Shown: positions 36,600 through 46,816, counted from the stretch's first letter. The stretch is DNA of 64,000 nt from Winogradskyella ludwigii (GCF_013403985.1 NZ_JABFDF010000002.1:372001-436000), one strand, 5' to 3'. A program made the numbers and translations. The notes: generated from the sequence alone by a model not told the origin.

Positions 36600-37700
36600 T
36601 TAAAAGTGTAACACTTCACCTCTATTAATAGCACTATCGCTTCCGATGATAAATTTACTGTTTTTTGGAAGAAATCGAAACACAATATTTTCTTGCTTCG
36701 ATTTTTGTTTCATATCTGAGATCACAGTACTCGATTTCAACATGTTAAAATCATAAACTACAACACTGTTACTTTCAATTTCTTCTTGAATAGAATTTTT
36801 AATTATGATAGGTTTCACCAATTGCTTTAATAAATCTTGATCCGGAACGGTTGAATATAAATAGGTTTTGTTTTGCTTTACAACCACATCATCTTTGGTA
36901 TTACGAATGAGGTAAGCCATTTTAATACCTAACCAAACTATTGCATTAAATACTAAATTACGTTTAAAATGTGTTTTATAAAAGATCTGCATAGCTCCAT
37001 AAAACCGTTTGGCATATTTAGCATCTTTTAAAGTACTTTCCCCTTTAAAATGAATAACTGTTGTATCTCCAAAATAATAATTATCGTAACCTGCTTTTTT
37101 AACTTTATAGGATAAATCTATATCTTCTCCATACATAAAGTAAGCTTCATCAAAACCTCCAACAGCTTGGTAAACGTCTTTTTTTAGCCACATAAATGCT
37201 CCGACTAAAATATCTACTTTACCAGAACTTTCAATTTGAAGTTGGTTGGCATAATAATCGTTATCATTCCCTAACACTTTCTTTAAGGATACTTTAGGTG
37301 TTGGCACATTACGTTTACTTTCTGGAAGAAATTTACCTTTTCCGTCTATAAGTTGGCAACCAACAATACCAAGATTGGATTTGCTTTCTGTAAACTTTAA
37401 AAGTTTAGTAAATGTGTCTTCAGCTACAACCGTATCTGGATTAAGAATACACAAATATTCTCCTTTAGCTTGACCGACACCAATATTATTTCCTTTTGAA
37501 AACCCTGAATTATCTTTATTTTCTATAAGTTTTACAGAAGGAAACATGTCTTTTACCATAGCACAACTATCATCTTGCGAATTATTGTCTATCACAATAA
37601 TTTCTGCATCAAGGGTAGCAATAGCAGTTTGGACACTTTTTAGACATAATTCTAAAAAATCTCGAACATTGTAGTTGAGTATAATTACAGAGAGTTTCAC
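36600..37700 (-). CDS. Glycosyltransferase family 2 (rhamnosyltransferase-like)
   Basis: A GT-A fold glycosyltransferase. KLSVIILNYNVRDFLELCLKS opens the nucleotide-sugar domain, DNNSQDDS is the first acidic motif, CILNPDTVV is the DxD-like site and FMYGEDIDLSYKVKKAGY is the acceptor/catalytic region. The C-terminal 130 residues are less conserved. It probably adds a sugar to a cell-surface polysaccharide. No other glycan gene is nearby, so its pathway is open. It starts seven bases after the recR stop and is likely co-transcribed with it. Confidence 0.9.
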   Translation of the reverse strand: MKLSVIILNYNVRDFLELCLKSVQTAIATLDAEIIVIDNNSQDDSCAMVKDMFPSVKLIENKDNSGFSKGNNIGVGQAKGEYLCILNPDTVVAEDTFTKLLKFTESKSNLGIVGCQLIDGKGKFLPESKRNVPTPKVSLKKVLGNDNDYYANQLQIESSGKVDILVGAFMWLKKDVYQAVGGFDEAYFMYGEDIDLSYKVKKAGYDNYYFGDTTVIHFKGESTLKDAKYAKRFYGAMQIFYKTHFKRNLVFNAIVWLGIKMAYLIRNTKDDVVVKQNKTYLYSTVPDQDLLKQLVKPIIIKNSIQEEIESNSVVVYDFNMLKSSTVISDMKQKSKQENIVFRFLPKNSKFIIGSDSAINRGEVLHF

Positions 37701-37707
37701 GACAGCA

Positions 37708-38325
37708 CTAAGATTTTAATGATGCTTCAAAAGGCACACGATCTATAATACTTCTACCTAAGGTTATTTCGTCAGTGTATTCTAATTCGTTACCAGCTGC
37801 GACTCCTCTTGCAATGGTAGAGGTTGTTACGTTGTAACCTTCTAGCTGCCTAAAAATATAAAAATTCGTTGTATCTCCTTCCATCGTTGGACTCATAGCA
37901 AAAATTAATTCTTTTACTTTACCCATTTTTACTTTTTCAACTAACGAATTAATCTGTAAATCTTGAGGTCCAATTCCATCCATAGGAGATATTTTCCCTC
38001 CTAAAACATGATATAAGCCTTTAAAAGAACTCGTGTTTTCTACAGCCATGACATCTCTGATATCTTCAACGACACAAATTAATTCGCTATTTCGGTTTGG
38101 ATTTTCGCAAATTTCACAAATAACCTTATCACTAATATTATGACAAGATTTACAAAAATTAATTTCTGACCTTACTTTTGACAATGCATTAGCCAACTGA
38201 AACGTTTGATTTTCAGGCTGACGCAATAAATGCAATACCAAACGCAAAGCTGTACGCTTACCAATCCCTGGTAATTGCGACATTTCATTAACTGCGTTTT
38301 CTAAAAGTTTTGATGAAAATTCCAT
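37708..38325 (-). CDS. recR: Recombination mediator RecR
   Basis: A helix-hairpin-helix start ([17 protein letters not shown]), a four-cysteine zinc finger ([16 protein letters not shown]), a Toprim domain ([15 protein letters not shown]) and a C-terminal Walker B-like region. Its 205 residues match the family. RecR loads RecA at gaps together with RecF and RecO. Confidence 0.97.
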   Translation of the reverse strand: MEFSSKLLENAVNEMSQLPGIGKRTALRLVLHLLRQPENQTFQLANALSKVRSEINFCKSCHNISDKVICEICENPNRNSELICVVEDIRDVMAVENTSSFKGLYHVLGGKISPMDGIGPQDLQINSLVEKVKMGKVKELIFAMSPTMEGDTTNFYIFRQLEGYNVTTSTIARGVAAGNELEYTDEITLGRSIIDRVPFEASLKS

Positions 38326-38491
38326 GGGCGCGAAGGTACAGATTTTTGTATATAAAAAAGTGATCGTTTTAAAAGACTATTCTAGAGCAAATTATCATTT
38401 ATGAGATAGTTTTTAATAATTAATTCTGTTTTAAGGCACTCTTTTTTTTCAAATGCATTACTTTCATAAATTATACTAAAACGTAATTATC

Positions 38492-39937
38492 ATGTCGCCA
38501 ACATCAATACTTCTACTAATTGTATGTTACTTTGGATTGCTTATTTTAATCTCTTATTTCACTGGAAAAGAAGATTCTAATGCCGCTTTTTTTAAAGCTA
38601 ATAAATCTGCTCCATGGTATTTGGTGGCTTTTGGAATGATTGGCGCTTCACTATCTGGTGTCACTTTTATTTCGGTTCCTGGTGCTATTGAAGCTAAGCA
38701 ATTTGGATATTTACAAGTGGTTTTTGGTTACTTTTTTGGGTATTTGATAATTGCCTATGCATTATTACCGCTTTATTATAAACTAAACCTCACCTCTATT
38801 TACACGTATTTAAGAGATCGTTTTGGCATTGTAAGTTACAAAACAGGTTCTGTAGCATTCCTAATTTCTAGAACCGTTGGAGCTGCATTTCGTTTGTTTT
38901 TAGTGGCTAAAGTATTACAGCTTCTTGTCTTTGATCTTTTTGATATTCCTTTTGCTATCACTGTAATCATTACCATTGCACTAATTTGGTTATATACTTT
39001 TAAAGGTGGTATAAAAACAATCATATTTACAGATACACTTCAGACTTTATTTATGTTGGTTTCTGTGGTTGTTACCATCGTGTTTTTGGCTTCGGCTTTA
39101 GACTTACATAGCATTGGCGAAGTTATTACTTACACTCAAGAAAGCAACCTTAGTAAAGTGTTCTTCTTTGATGACGTTAATGATTCGCAATACTTTTGGA
39201 AAAGTTTCTTGTCAGGGATTTTTATCACCATAACCATGACTGGATTAGACCAGGATATGATGCAGAAAAACCTAACCTGTCGTAATTTAAAAGATGCTCA
39301 GAAAAACATGATAACCTTTAGTATTGTGTTAATTTTTGTAAACCTCTTGTTCTTAGTACTTGGACTAATGTTAACCCAATATGCTGCTGCCAATGGAATT
39401 ACAGCTTCAAAAGATGATCTTTTTGCAACAATTGCTATGCTTCCAGAAATAGGCATTATAACCTCAGCATTCTTTTTATTAGGTTTAATTGCTGCAGCTT
39501 ATTCTAGTGCAGATTCTGCTTTAACCTCTTTAACAACATCGTTTTGTTTTGATATTTTAGATATTGAAAACAAACCCGAAACCAAAAGAAAAGGCTTAAG
39601 AAAGCGTGTTCATGTTGGCTTTAGTGCTGTACTTGTTTTGGTTATCTTATTATTCGATTTAATCTTTAAAGATGTCTCTGTAATTTGGGAACTATTTAAA
39701 GCTGCAGGCTACACTTATGGACCTTTACTTGGATTATTCGCCTTTGGATTAATAACCAAATCACAAATTAAAGATAAGTTTGTTTGGATTATTGCAATTG
39801 CAGCTCCAATCTTATCCTATGTTTTAAATATGTATTCTAAAGAATTATTTAATGGCTATGAAATCGGTTTCGAGATATTAATCGTTAATGGCCTCTTGAT
39901 GTTTTTAGGTTTGTTCCTAATAAAAAAGAAGTCTTAA
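38492..39937 (+). CDS. Sodium:solute symporter (SSS family)
   Basis: About 13 membrane helices in 481 residues. Family landmarks are SLSGVTFISVPG in helix 2, TYLRDRFG in the first cytoplasmic loop, and GLIAAAYSSADSALTSLTTSF, which carries the sodium-binding serines of helix 9. The substrate is not clear from the sequence. The stop codon overlaps the end of the convergent CoA-binding gene by four bases, so neither has a dedicated terminator. Confidence 0.92.
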   Translation: MSPTSILLLIVCYFGLLILISYFTGKEDSNAAFFKANKSAPWYLVAFGMIGASLSGVTFISVPGAIEAKQFGYLQVVFGYFFGYLIIAYALLPLYYKLNLTSIYTYLRDRFGIVSYKTGSVAFLISRTVGAAFRLFLVAKVLQLLVFDLFDIPFAITVIITIALIWLYTFKGGIKTIIFTDTLQTLFMLVSVVVTIVFLASALDLHSIGEVITYTQESNLSKVFFFDDVNDSQYFWKSFLSGIFITITMTGLDQDMMQKNLTCRNLKDAQKNMITFSIVLIFVNLLFLVLGLMLTQYAAANGITASKDDLFATIAMLPEIGIITSAFFLLGLIAAAYSSADSALTSLTTSFCFDILDIENKPETKRKGLRKRVHVGFSAVLVLVILLFDLIFKDVSVIWELFKAAGYTYGPLLGLFAFGLITKSQIKDKFVWIIAIAAPILSYVLNMYSKELFNGYEIGFEILIVNGLLMFLGLFLIKKKS

Positions 39938-40296
39938 TATTGATTAGTACTTAATAATACCAACGTACACGCCACCTCAAAAGCAATAGAATTCTGTTTT
40001 AACAGATTATAAAATTCAGGATTTTCTGTACCAGGATTAAAAATAACACGCCTTGGATTTAAACCAATAATATAGTCGTAATAGGATTCTTGACGTTGCG
40101 GATTAAGATAAAGTGTTACAGTATCTATAGCTTTATAAGGCATTAATTCTGTATCGATAGATACATCTTCAACCTCACCTTTTCTTAAACCAATTGCTTT
40201 TACGCTATGCTTAAAATAACGTAGCTTTTTAATGGCCTTATTAGAATAACGTTCTGTTTTTAATGAGGCTCCGATAACTAATGTTGTTTTTTTCAT
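39934..40296 (-). CDS. CoA-binding domain protein (YccU-like)
   Basis: A small Rossmann-fold CoA-binding protein of 120 residues. It starts KKTTLVIGASLKTERYSNKA and has the PQRQESYYDYIIGLNPRRVIFNPGTENPEF segment of the CoA_binding_2 family. Relatives bind CoA, but their physiological role is not established. Confidence 0.88.
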   Translation of the reverse strand: MKKTTLVIGASLKTERYSNKAIKKLRYFKHSVKAIGLRKGEVEDVSIDTELMPYKAIDTVTLYLNPQRQESYYDYIIGLNPRRVIFNPGTENPEFYNLLKQNSIAFEVACTLVLLSTNQY

Positions 40297-40399
40297 AATG
40301 TTAAAAAAATGTTAAGTAAAATTATATGAGTAACATAATATAAATATAGTCGTCTACTTAATAACAAACTATAAAATCAATCAAAATAATCAATCAAAA

Positions 40400-42847
40400 A
40401 TGAAGCATTTACTTTTAATGCTTATTATGGTGTCATCAACCATTTTAAGTGCACAACCCAACTCTAATTCTGACATAAAAAGCGGTTCTATTTCTGGACG
40501 TGTTATAGATGCAGAGCTCAACGAACCTTTACCCTATGTAAATATTGTTATTAAAGACGTTGCCAATAAAATTATTACTGGTGGCATTACTAATAGCAAT
40601 GGTACTTTTGGTATTGAGAACATTCCTGAAGGTACTGTTATTGTTTCTATTCAATTTGTCGGTTTTAAAACCATAGATAAGAATGTAACTTTAGGAAAAG
40701 GTAATTACAAAGTGAATCTTGGAGATATTAAACTCGAAGAAGAATCTACAGGTTTAGATGAAGTAACTATCGTTGCCGATGTGTCTACCATTCAGCAAAA
40801 AGTAGATCGAAAAGTAATTACCATTGGTAAGGATTTACAAACGGCTGGAGCCAATGCAAGCGAGATTATGAATAACCTACCTTCTGTTAGTGTAGATCAG
40901 CAATCTGGAGCTATTAGTTTACGTGGTAACCAGAATGTACGTGTTATGGTCGACGGAAAACTATCTAACATTCCTGCAGATCAGTTATTAAAACAAATTC
41001 CTTCAACATCAATTAAAAGTATTGAGTTAATTACCAATCCTTCTGCAAAATACAATCCTGAAGGCATGAGTGGTTTTATAAATATTGTTCTTCATAAAAA
41101 CACACAAATTGGCTTTAATGGAAATATTAATGTGGGTTTAGCCTATGATATTGAACCTAAATTTAATAGCTCTATTGATGCCAATTACCGAAACGGAAAA
41201 TTCAATTTATACGGTTCTTACAGTAATAATATTTCAAAAAATGTTAACAACGGTTATATCAATAGAACCGAACAAAACATAGAGCAAAACTTTGACATAT
41301 TAAATAATAATAAATCTCATTTATTTAAAATAGGGCTCGATTTTTACTTAAATGATAAGAATACAATTTCAGTTTTTACGAATCAGAATATATTTGATGG
41401 CAAAAACAATTCGAACTCTGCCATTGCTTATTTAAACGATTCAGCGCTTTTGGAAGAGCAATATGCTGAAGCCAATACTGAAAACGATTCGCAACAATAT
41501 AACTTTAATTATAAGCACGATTTTAACGATGAAGGTCACAATATAGAACTTGAAGTTGATTATAATACTTATGAAGGTATTGGTGACACCAACAATCTAT
41601 TTTTAAGTTCTCAACGTCCAAATTTCATAGAAGACACAGACACTGATAGAAAGAGTACAACCGTTAATTTAGATTATGTTAATCCATTATCTGAGTCTGC
41701 CAAATTAGAATTAGGTTTGGAAGCACGTTTATTTGACACTAATATTTTTTACGAATCTGATGCACGTGAACAGAATGAATCTGGAGATTATATTCCAACA
41801 ACGACCAACTTTGATTATGCAAGAGATATCTATTCGGCTTATGCTACTTATGGCAAAACATTAGAAAAATGGAGTTACCAAGTAGGCGTAAGAGCAGAAA
41901 CGGTTAATGTAGATTCTGATGCCTTTAAAAAAGATTTAGCTTCAGCAGAAGAGTTGGTTATTCCTTTTGAAAACAATTATTTTGAATTGTATCCTTCTGC
42001 TTTTGTTACCTATTCTGCTTCAGATAAAAACTCGTACCAGTTTAGTTATAGTAGAAGAATTGATAGACCAGGAATTGGACAAGTAAATCCTTTACCTAAT
42101 TGGAGTACACCTTTAATTTCCGAATTTGGAAATCAAGAATTAAGACCACAATTCACCAATTCTGTTGAAGCTAATTACACAAGACAACTAGAAAAAGGTA
42201 GCATAACAGCTGGTGTTTTTTACAGAATTATTGAAGACGAAATTCAACAAGCTATTTTAATTGACAGAACAGATGTTAATCGCTTAATCTTTACCAATTT
42301 GAATTTTGATAATACAACCGCTTTTGGTATTGAATTATCATCGAATTACAGACCAACAAAATGGTGGAGTATTAACGCGAGTTTCGATTTGTTTTCGCAA
42401 ACTCAAAAAAGTCTTGCAGAATCGTTTGATGTAAACCAAGACATTGTTTTAAATACTGTTGAAGTAGATAACGTTGCTTGGAACTTAAGAGCGTTTAACA
42501 ATTTTAAAGTGAGTAACAGTTTAAGTTTTTCTGCTTTTGGAATGTACAGAGCAAAAAATAAAAATATTCAATTTGAAATGAACGATATGCTTATGGTTAA
42601 CTTAGGTATGCGTTATAGTTTTCTTGAAGATAATAGAGCTAGCTTTAGCTTAAGTTACAATGATATTTTTAATACCATGTATGCACAGTTCGATGGACAA
42701 AGACCTTATGCACAACAAGGGAGATTTAACTGGGAAAGTCAACAAATATCTGGACGTTTATCATACCGTTTTGGAGGTGGAAAATACAGAGCAAAATCTC
42801 GTAAACAACGTGATAATGACGTTAAAGAAGGTGGCGGCATGTTTTAA
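40400..42847 (+). CDS. TonB-dependent receptor with carboxypeptidase-like N-terminal domain
   Basis: A signal peptide ends at ILSAQ. A carboxypeptidase-regulatory-like domain follows at about 28-115 (GSISGRVIDAELNEPLPYVNI), then a plug (about 120-230, with SLRGNQNVRVMVDG and IELITNPSAKYNPEG). The outer-membrane barrel runs to the end, belonging to the OMP beta-barrel 3 group. It ends in a basic tail after FGGGKYRAKSRKQ, so there is no classic terminal aromatic except MF. It probably imports a nutrient such as a peptide or siderophore. There is no SusD partner, so it is a solo receptor. Confidence 0.93.
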   Translation: MKHLLLMLIMVSSTILSAQPNSNSDIKSGSISGRVIDAELNEPLPYVNIVIKDVANKIITGGITNSNGTFGIENIPEGTVIVSIQFVGFKTIDKNVTLGKGNYKVNLGDIKLEEESTGLDEVTIVADVSTIQQKVDRKVITIGKDLQTAGANASEIMNNLPSVSVDQQSGAISLRGNQNVRVMVDGKLSNIPADQLLKQIPSTSIKSIELITNPSAKYNPEGMSGFINIVLHKNTQIGFNGNINVGLAYDIEPKFNSSIDANYRNGKFNLYGSYSNNISKNVNNGYINRTEQNIEQNFDILNNNKSHLFKIGLDFYLNDKNTISVFTNQNIFDGKNNSNSAIAYLNDSALLEEQYAEANTENDSQQYNFNYKHDFNDEGHNIELEVDYNTYEGIGDTNNLFLSSQRPNFIEDTDTDRKSTTVNLDYVNPLSESAKLELGLEARLFDTNIFYESDAREQNESGDYIPTTTNFDYARDIYSAYATYGKTLEKWSYQVGVRAETVNVDSDAFKKDLASAEELVIPFENNYFELYPSAFVTYSASDKNSYQFSYSRRIDRPGIGQVNPLPNWSTPLISEFGNQELRPQFTNSVEANYTRQLEKGSITAGVFYRIIEDEIQQAILIDRTDVNRLIFTNLNFDNTTAFGIELSSNYRPTKWWSINASFDLFSQTQKSLAESFDVNQDIVLNTVEVDNVAWNLRAFNNFKVSNSLSFSAFGMYRAKNKNIQFEMNDMLMVNLGMRYSFLEDNRASFSLSYNDIFNTMYAQFDGQRPYAQQGRFNWESQQISGRLSYRFGGGKYRAKSRKQRDNDVKEGGGMF

Positions 42848-42913
42848 AGACATATTTAATAGTTGAAAAAAAATGTTAATGGTTAGTGTTAGTAATCGAC
42901 TATTAAATTGAGA

Positions 42914-42949
42914 AAACCCGAAACGCAAGTTTCGGGTTTTTGTTTTTTT
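42914..42949 (+). terminator. Intrinsic terminator after the TonB-dependent receptor gene
   Basis: An 11-bp perfect stem AAACCCGAAAC/GTTTCGGGTTT with loop GCAA and a T-rich tail. It is preceded by TAGTGTTAGTAA at 42884-42895. Confidence 0.92.
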
Positions 42950-43079
42950 GTTAAATGCGAGTTAAACTCATTATCAATTGTAATATAACAAGAGTTATTA
43001 CGTCTATAGTAATAAGATTAATAGTAATTATTATAAATGGAGATTTATAATAGTGTTAGTAAAGTTGATTAATAGTTGG

Positions 43080-43112
43080 AAAGCCCAAACGAGAAATTGT
43101 TTGGGCTTTTTT
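43080..43112 (+). terminator. Second intrinsic terminator with the same upstream word
   Basis: An 11-bp stem AAAGCCCAAAC/GTTTGGGCTTT with an eight-base loop and six T. It is preceded at 43051-43062 by the same TAGTGTTAGTAA seen before the first terminator. No gene lies between the two, so the 130 bases between them may encode a short RNA. A TTATTAC/GTAATAA hairpin sits at 42995-43015. Confidence 0.88.
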
Positions 43113-43260
43113 AAATTTTATGAATTAAGATAATCTGTAAGTTTAAAAGAATGCTATCATTCATCAAATCCTTTTTTTTTTTACGTCTACTTCGCTCAAC
43201 GATCACAAAGAAAAACATTATTCATTTCTTAATTATCCCTCAACTTGCAAACTCATTTCC

Positions 43261-43443
43261 TCAAGGCTTTATTTTTTTCTTACTTTTATAAAACATTATA
43301 ATAAAAAGTATAATTCCGATAATTAACATCGCATACGCTTTATAATTATCTCCAAAATTCAGATTATCAAAATCTAAATAGGTGATTCCGAAAGTCAGAA
43401 ATATAACAGCAATAAACCCAACAAGTCCAAGATTATTCTTCAT
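43261..43443 (-). CDS. Small two-helix membrane protein, function unknown
   Basis: Sixty residues with helix 1 (LGLVGFIAVIFLTFGITYL), a short acidic loop, helix 2 (AYAMLIIGIILFIIMFY) and a lysine-rich tail KSKKKIKP. The hydrophobic pattern and basic end support a real membrane protein with the tail in the cytoplasm. Small proteins of this kind are common in flavobacteria and uncharacterised. It lies downstream of fabH on the same strand after a palindromic repeat. Confidence 0.65.
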   Translation of the reverse strand: MKNNLGLVGFIAVIFLTFGITYLDFDNLNFGDNYKAYAMLIIGIILFIIMFYKSKKKIKP

Positions 43444-43510
43444 AATTAATAATTGTAACTATATTATATTTTTTTTTTTAAAATTCATTTATTATAAGAA
43501 TTAATATACT

Positions 43511-43528
43511 CTTGCCTTCGCAGGAATT
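43511..43528. repeat. Partial copy of the dispersed palindromic repeat
   Basis: CTTGCCTTCGCAGGAATT abuts the fabH stop codon and matches the right arm of the inverted pair at 26484-26508. Confidence 0.7.
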
Positions 43529-44539
43529 CTACCATTTAATAATCACACTTCCCCAAGTAAAGCCACTACCAAAAGCAGCTAATACAACGGTATCGCCTTC
43601 TTTTATTTTTCCTTCTTCCCAAGCTTCACATAATGCTATTGGAATAGATGCAGCAGTTGTATTTCCGTATTTCTGAATGTTATTAAATACCTGATCGTCG
43701 GTTAACTTAAACTTACGTTGTATAAACTGTGCAATACGCAGATTTGCTTGGTGCGGAATTAGCATATCAATATCATCGACTTCTAATTTGTTTTTCATTA
43801 AACCTTCCATGATCACTTCACTAAAACGAACAACGGCATTTTTAAACACAAACTGTCCATTCATATGTGGAAAATAACTTACATCATCAGGATCATTATC
43901 TGCCAAAATATCACTTACCCAACGTTTACCCATTCCTGGAGCTACTAATACTAATTCTTCTGCATGTTCTCCTTGCGAATGTAAATGTGTTGATAAAATG
44001 CCTTTAGAATTATCTTCTTCTCTAGTTAAAACTGCAGCTCCTGCACCATCTCCAAAAATTACAGTAACTCCTCGTCCTCGAGTCGTTTTATCCATACCTT
44101 GAGAATGTAACTCACTTCCTATAACAAGGATATTTTTATACATCCCAGTTTTTATAAAATTATCGGCTACAGACATGGCATAAACAAAACCAGAACATTG
44201 GTTACGTACATCTAAGGCTCCTACTGTTTTTATATCTAAAGCATGTTGCACTTGTACACCTGGACCAGGAAAATACATATCTGGACTTAGTGTTGCAAAG
44301 ATTATAAAATCAATATCATCTTTATCTAATCCAGAACGTTCAATCGCCATTTTAGCAGCTTTCACTCCCATAGTTGCTGTAGTATCTCCATCATCTTTTT
44401 CTACCCAACGACGTTCTTTAATCCCTGTTCGCTCTTGAATCCACTCGTCATTAGTATCCATGAATTTAGATAAATCATCATTGGTTACCACATTGTCTGG
44501 TAAGTATTTTCCTAAGCCTATTATTTTTGAATTGTACAT
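43529..44539 (-). CDS. fabH: 3-oxoacyl-ACP synthase III (FabH)
   Basis: Condenses acetyl-CoA or branched acyl-CoA with malonyl-ACP to start fatty acid synthesis. The catalytic triad is visible as Cys115 in VRNQCSGF, the histidine in LIPHQANLRI and the asparagine in YGNTTAASIPIAL. I start at the ATG at 44539 (MYNSKIIGLGKYLPDN), the usual FabH beginning, giving 336 residues. A 13-codon upstream extension has no conserved residues. It is not beside other fab genes; flavobacteria often carry several FabH paralogues, so this could be an accessory copy. Confidence 0.9.
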   Translation of the reverse strand: MYNSKIIGLGKYLPDNVVTNDDLSKFMDTNDEWIQERTGIKERRWVEKDDGDTTATMGVKAAKMAIERSGLDKDDIDFIIFATLSPDMYFPGPGVQVQHALDIKTVGALDVRNQCSGFVYAMSVADNFIKTGMYKNILVIGSELHSQGMDKTTRGRGVTVIFGDGAGAAVLTREEDNSKGILSTHLHSQGEHAEELVLVAPGMGKRWVSDILADNDPDDVSYFPHMNGQFVFKNAVVRFSEVIMEGLMKNKLEVDDIDMLIPHQANLRIAQFIQRKFKLTDDQVFNNIQKYGNTTAASIPIALCEAWEEGKIKEGDTVVLAAFGSGFTWGSVIIKW

Positions 44540-44802
44540 CGAAAATTTATTTTTCGTTTCCGTGACATCGGAAAACATATTAGTTATCTCTTGCGAATTT
44601 AACCTATAAGATACAATTTACTTTTATTCCAAATCGGATTCGTTATGCACGCATAATACTTTAGAGTTGTGCCATCTTGTCATAATTAATTTCTTGGTAT
44701 TTTATTTGACTAGTAATTATCTGTAATTAAAATAATAAATAACAGCCTTCAATTACGTTTAGATTGCGCTTAACGTGACAAAGAGGTAAAAATTCAAATA
44801 AA

Positions 44803-46713
44803 ATGACAAAAGGAAGTATTAATGTATCGGTAGAGAATATCTTTCCGCTTATTAAAAAATTCTTATACAGCGATCACGAAATCTTTTTACGTGAACTTAT
44901 TAGTAATGGTACAGATGCCACACTAAAATTAAAGCACCTTACTAGTATTGGTGAATCTAAATCTGAATACGGAAATCCTATTATTGAAGTTGTAATTGAT
45001 AAAGAAGGTAAAAAACTTCATATTATTGATCAAGGATTAGGAATGTCTGCAGAAGAAGTAGAAAAATACATCAATCAAGTTGCTTTTTCTGGTGCTGAAG
45101 AATTCTTAGACAAATACAAAGATTCTGCTAAAGATTCAGGAATTATTGGACACTTTGGTTTAGGGTTTTATTCTGCGTTTATGGTAGCGGAAAAAGTTGA
45201 GATTATTACAAAGTCGCACACTGGAGCAGATGCTGCACATTGGACCTGTGATGGATCGCCAGAGTTTACGTTAGAACCTTCTGACAAAGCAACTAGAGGA
45301 ACAGAAATTATTCTTCATATTGCAGAAGATTCTACGGAATTTTTAGAAGAAAACAGAATTAGTGAGTTACTTAATAAGTATAACAAGTTTATGCCTATTC
45401 CAATTAAATTTGGAACTAAAGAAATTGACGATCCAGAATTTACACCTGCAACAACTACGGATGCTGAAGGAAAAGAAATTACTGAGCCTCAGAAAAAAAT
45501 CACGGTTGATAATATTATTAACAACCCAAATCCTGCTTGGACAAAACAACCAGCAGATTTAAATGATGAAGACTATAAAGGTTTTTACAGAGAATTATAT
45601 CCAGCTCAATTTGACGAGCCATTATTTAACATTCACCTTAATGTAGACTATCCGTTCAACTTAACAGGAATCTTGTATTTCCCTAAGATGACCAATGATA
45701 TGAACATGCAGAAGGATAAAATTCAACTGTACCAAAACCAGGTTTATGTAACAGATAATGTTGAAGGGATTGTACCAGAATTTTTAACCATGTTACGTGG
45801 TGTTATTGATTCTCCAGACATTCCATTAAACGTATCACGTTCTTACTTACAAGCAGATGGTGCGGTGAAGAAAATTTCATCTTACATTACACGTAAAGTA
45901 GCCGATAAGTTGAAATCTTTATTCAACGCAAATCGTGAAGATTTTGAAGCGAAATGGGACGATATTAAAATTGTTATTGAATACGGAATGCTATCTGAAG
46001 AGAAATTCTTCGAAAAAGCAGATGCCTTTGCTTTATACCCAACAGTAGATGGAAAGTTTTATACGTATGATGAGCTTTTCAACAAAACAAAAGCAACACA
46101 AACAGATAAGGATGGTAAATTAGTAATTCTTTACGCTTCTAACAAAGACCAACAGCACAGTTATATTGAAGCTGCAAAAGCGAAAGGTTACGAAGTGTTA
46201 ATGTTAGACTCACCAATTGTTCCGCATTTAATTCAAAAATTAGAATCTTCTAAAGAGAATATTTCTTTTGCAAGAGTTGATGGAGACCATATTGATAACT
46301 TAATTAAGAAAGACGAAACTGCCATTTCAAAATTAAGTGAAGAGCAACAAACGGAATTAGATACTATTTTAAAAGAAGTAATTCCTTCTGAAAAGTTCGC
46401 TGTACAATTAGAAGCTATGGATAGTGATGCGTCACCATTCATTATTACACAACCAGAATTTATGCGCAGAATGAAAGAGATGCAACAGACTGGTGGTGGC
46501 GGAATGCAGATGTTTGGTAATATGCCAGAAATGTATAACCTTATTGTTAACACAAATTCTCCTTTAGTTAATGAAATTTTAGAAACTAAAACGAAGAAGA
46601 AACAAGAACGTTTAATTACGCAAAGTTTAGATTTAGCGCGTTTATCTCAAGGTCTATTAAAAGGCGAAGAGTTAACCAACTTTATTAAACGTAGTTACGA
46701 GATGATCAAATAG
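44803..46713 (+). CDS. htpG: Molecular chaperone HtpG (Hsp90)
   Basis: GHKL-type ATPase chaperone. The N-terminal domain has FLRELISNGTDA, IDQGLGMS and GHFGLGFYSAFMVA. The middle domain has LYFPKMTNDMNMQKDKIQLYQNQVYVTD and NVSRSYLQ. The C-terminal dimerisation domain ends KRSYEMIK. Its 636 residues are typical. It is divergent from fabH, and a TTATGC/GCATAA inverted repeat at 44643-44656 lies in the shared 263-bp region. Confidence 0.97.
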   Translation: MTKGSINVSVENIFPLIKKFLYSDHEIFLRELISNGTDATLKLKHLTSIGESKSEYGNPIIEVVIDKEGKKLHIIDQGLGMSAEEVEKYINQVAFSGAEEFLDKYKDSAKDSGIIGHFGLGFYSAFMVAEKVEIITKSHTGADAAHWTCDGSPEFTLEPSDKATRGTEIILHIAEDSTEFLEENRISELLNKYNKFMPIPIKFGTKEIDDPEFTPATTTDAEGKEITEPQKKITVDNIINNPNPAWTKQPADLNDEDYKGFYRELYPAQFDEPLFNIHLNVDYPFNLTGILYFPKMTNDMNMQKDKIQLYQNQVYVTDNVEGIVPEFLTMLRGVIDSPDIPLNVSRSYLQADGAVKKISSYITRKVADKLKSLFNANREDFEAKWDDIKIVIEYGMLSEEKFFEKADAFALYPTVDGKFYTYDELFNKTKATQTDKDGKLVILYASNKDQQHSYIEAAKAKGYEVLMLDSPIVPHLIQKLESSKENISFARVDGDHIDNLIKKDETAISKLSEEQQTELDTILKEVIPSEKFAVQLEAMDSDASPFIITQPEFMRRMKEMQQTGGGGMQMFGNMPEMYNLIVNTNSPLVNEILETKTKKKQERLITQSLDLARLSQGLLKGEELTNFIKRSYEMIK

Positions 46714-46753
46714 ATAAAAGACCGCTTCGCTTTTAGAGCCAAGAGTCAAGACC

Positions 46754-46787
46754 AAAACCACTTTGTTAATTCAAAGTGGTTTTTTTT
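46754..46787 (+). terminator. Terminator of htpG (copy 1 of a repeated hairpin)
   Basis: Arms AACCACTTTG and CAAAGTGGTT, loop TTAATT, then eight T. The hairpin is identical to those at 47579 and 49466. Confidence 0.92.
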
Positions 46788-46816
46788 GTTAATTTTATCA
46801 GATAAAGTTTAAGATT

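Noticed and set aside
36600-37700. A glycan biosynthesis locus around the glycosyltransferase
   Set aside because: Neighbours are recR and an E2 acyltransferase; there are no other sugar genes.
43171-43185. Run of about eleven T as a possible slippage tract or terminator
   Set aside because: No stem precedes it, it is not in or just before a gene start, and it is on the wrong strand to end the small membrane gene.
43188-43208. CTTCGCTCAACG word similar to GCGCTTAACGTGAC at 44766
   Set aside because: Two loose matches only; not enough to claim a repeat family.
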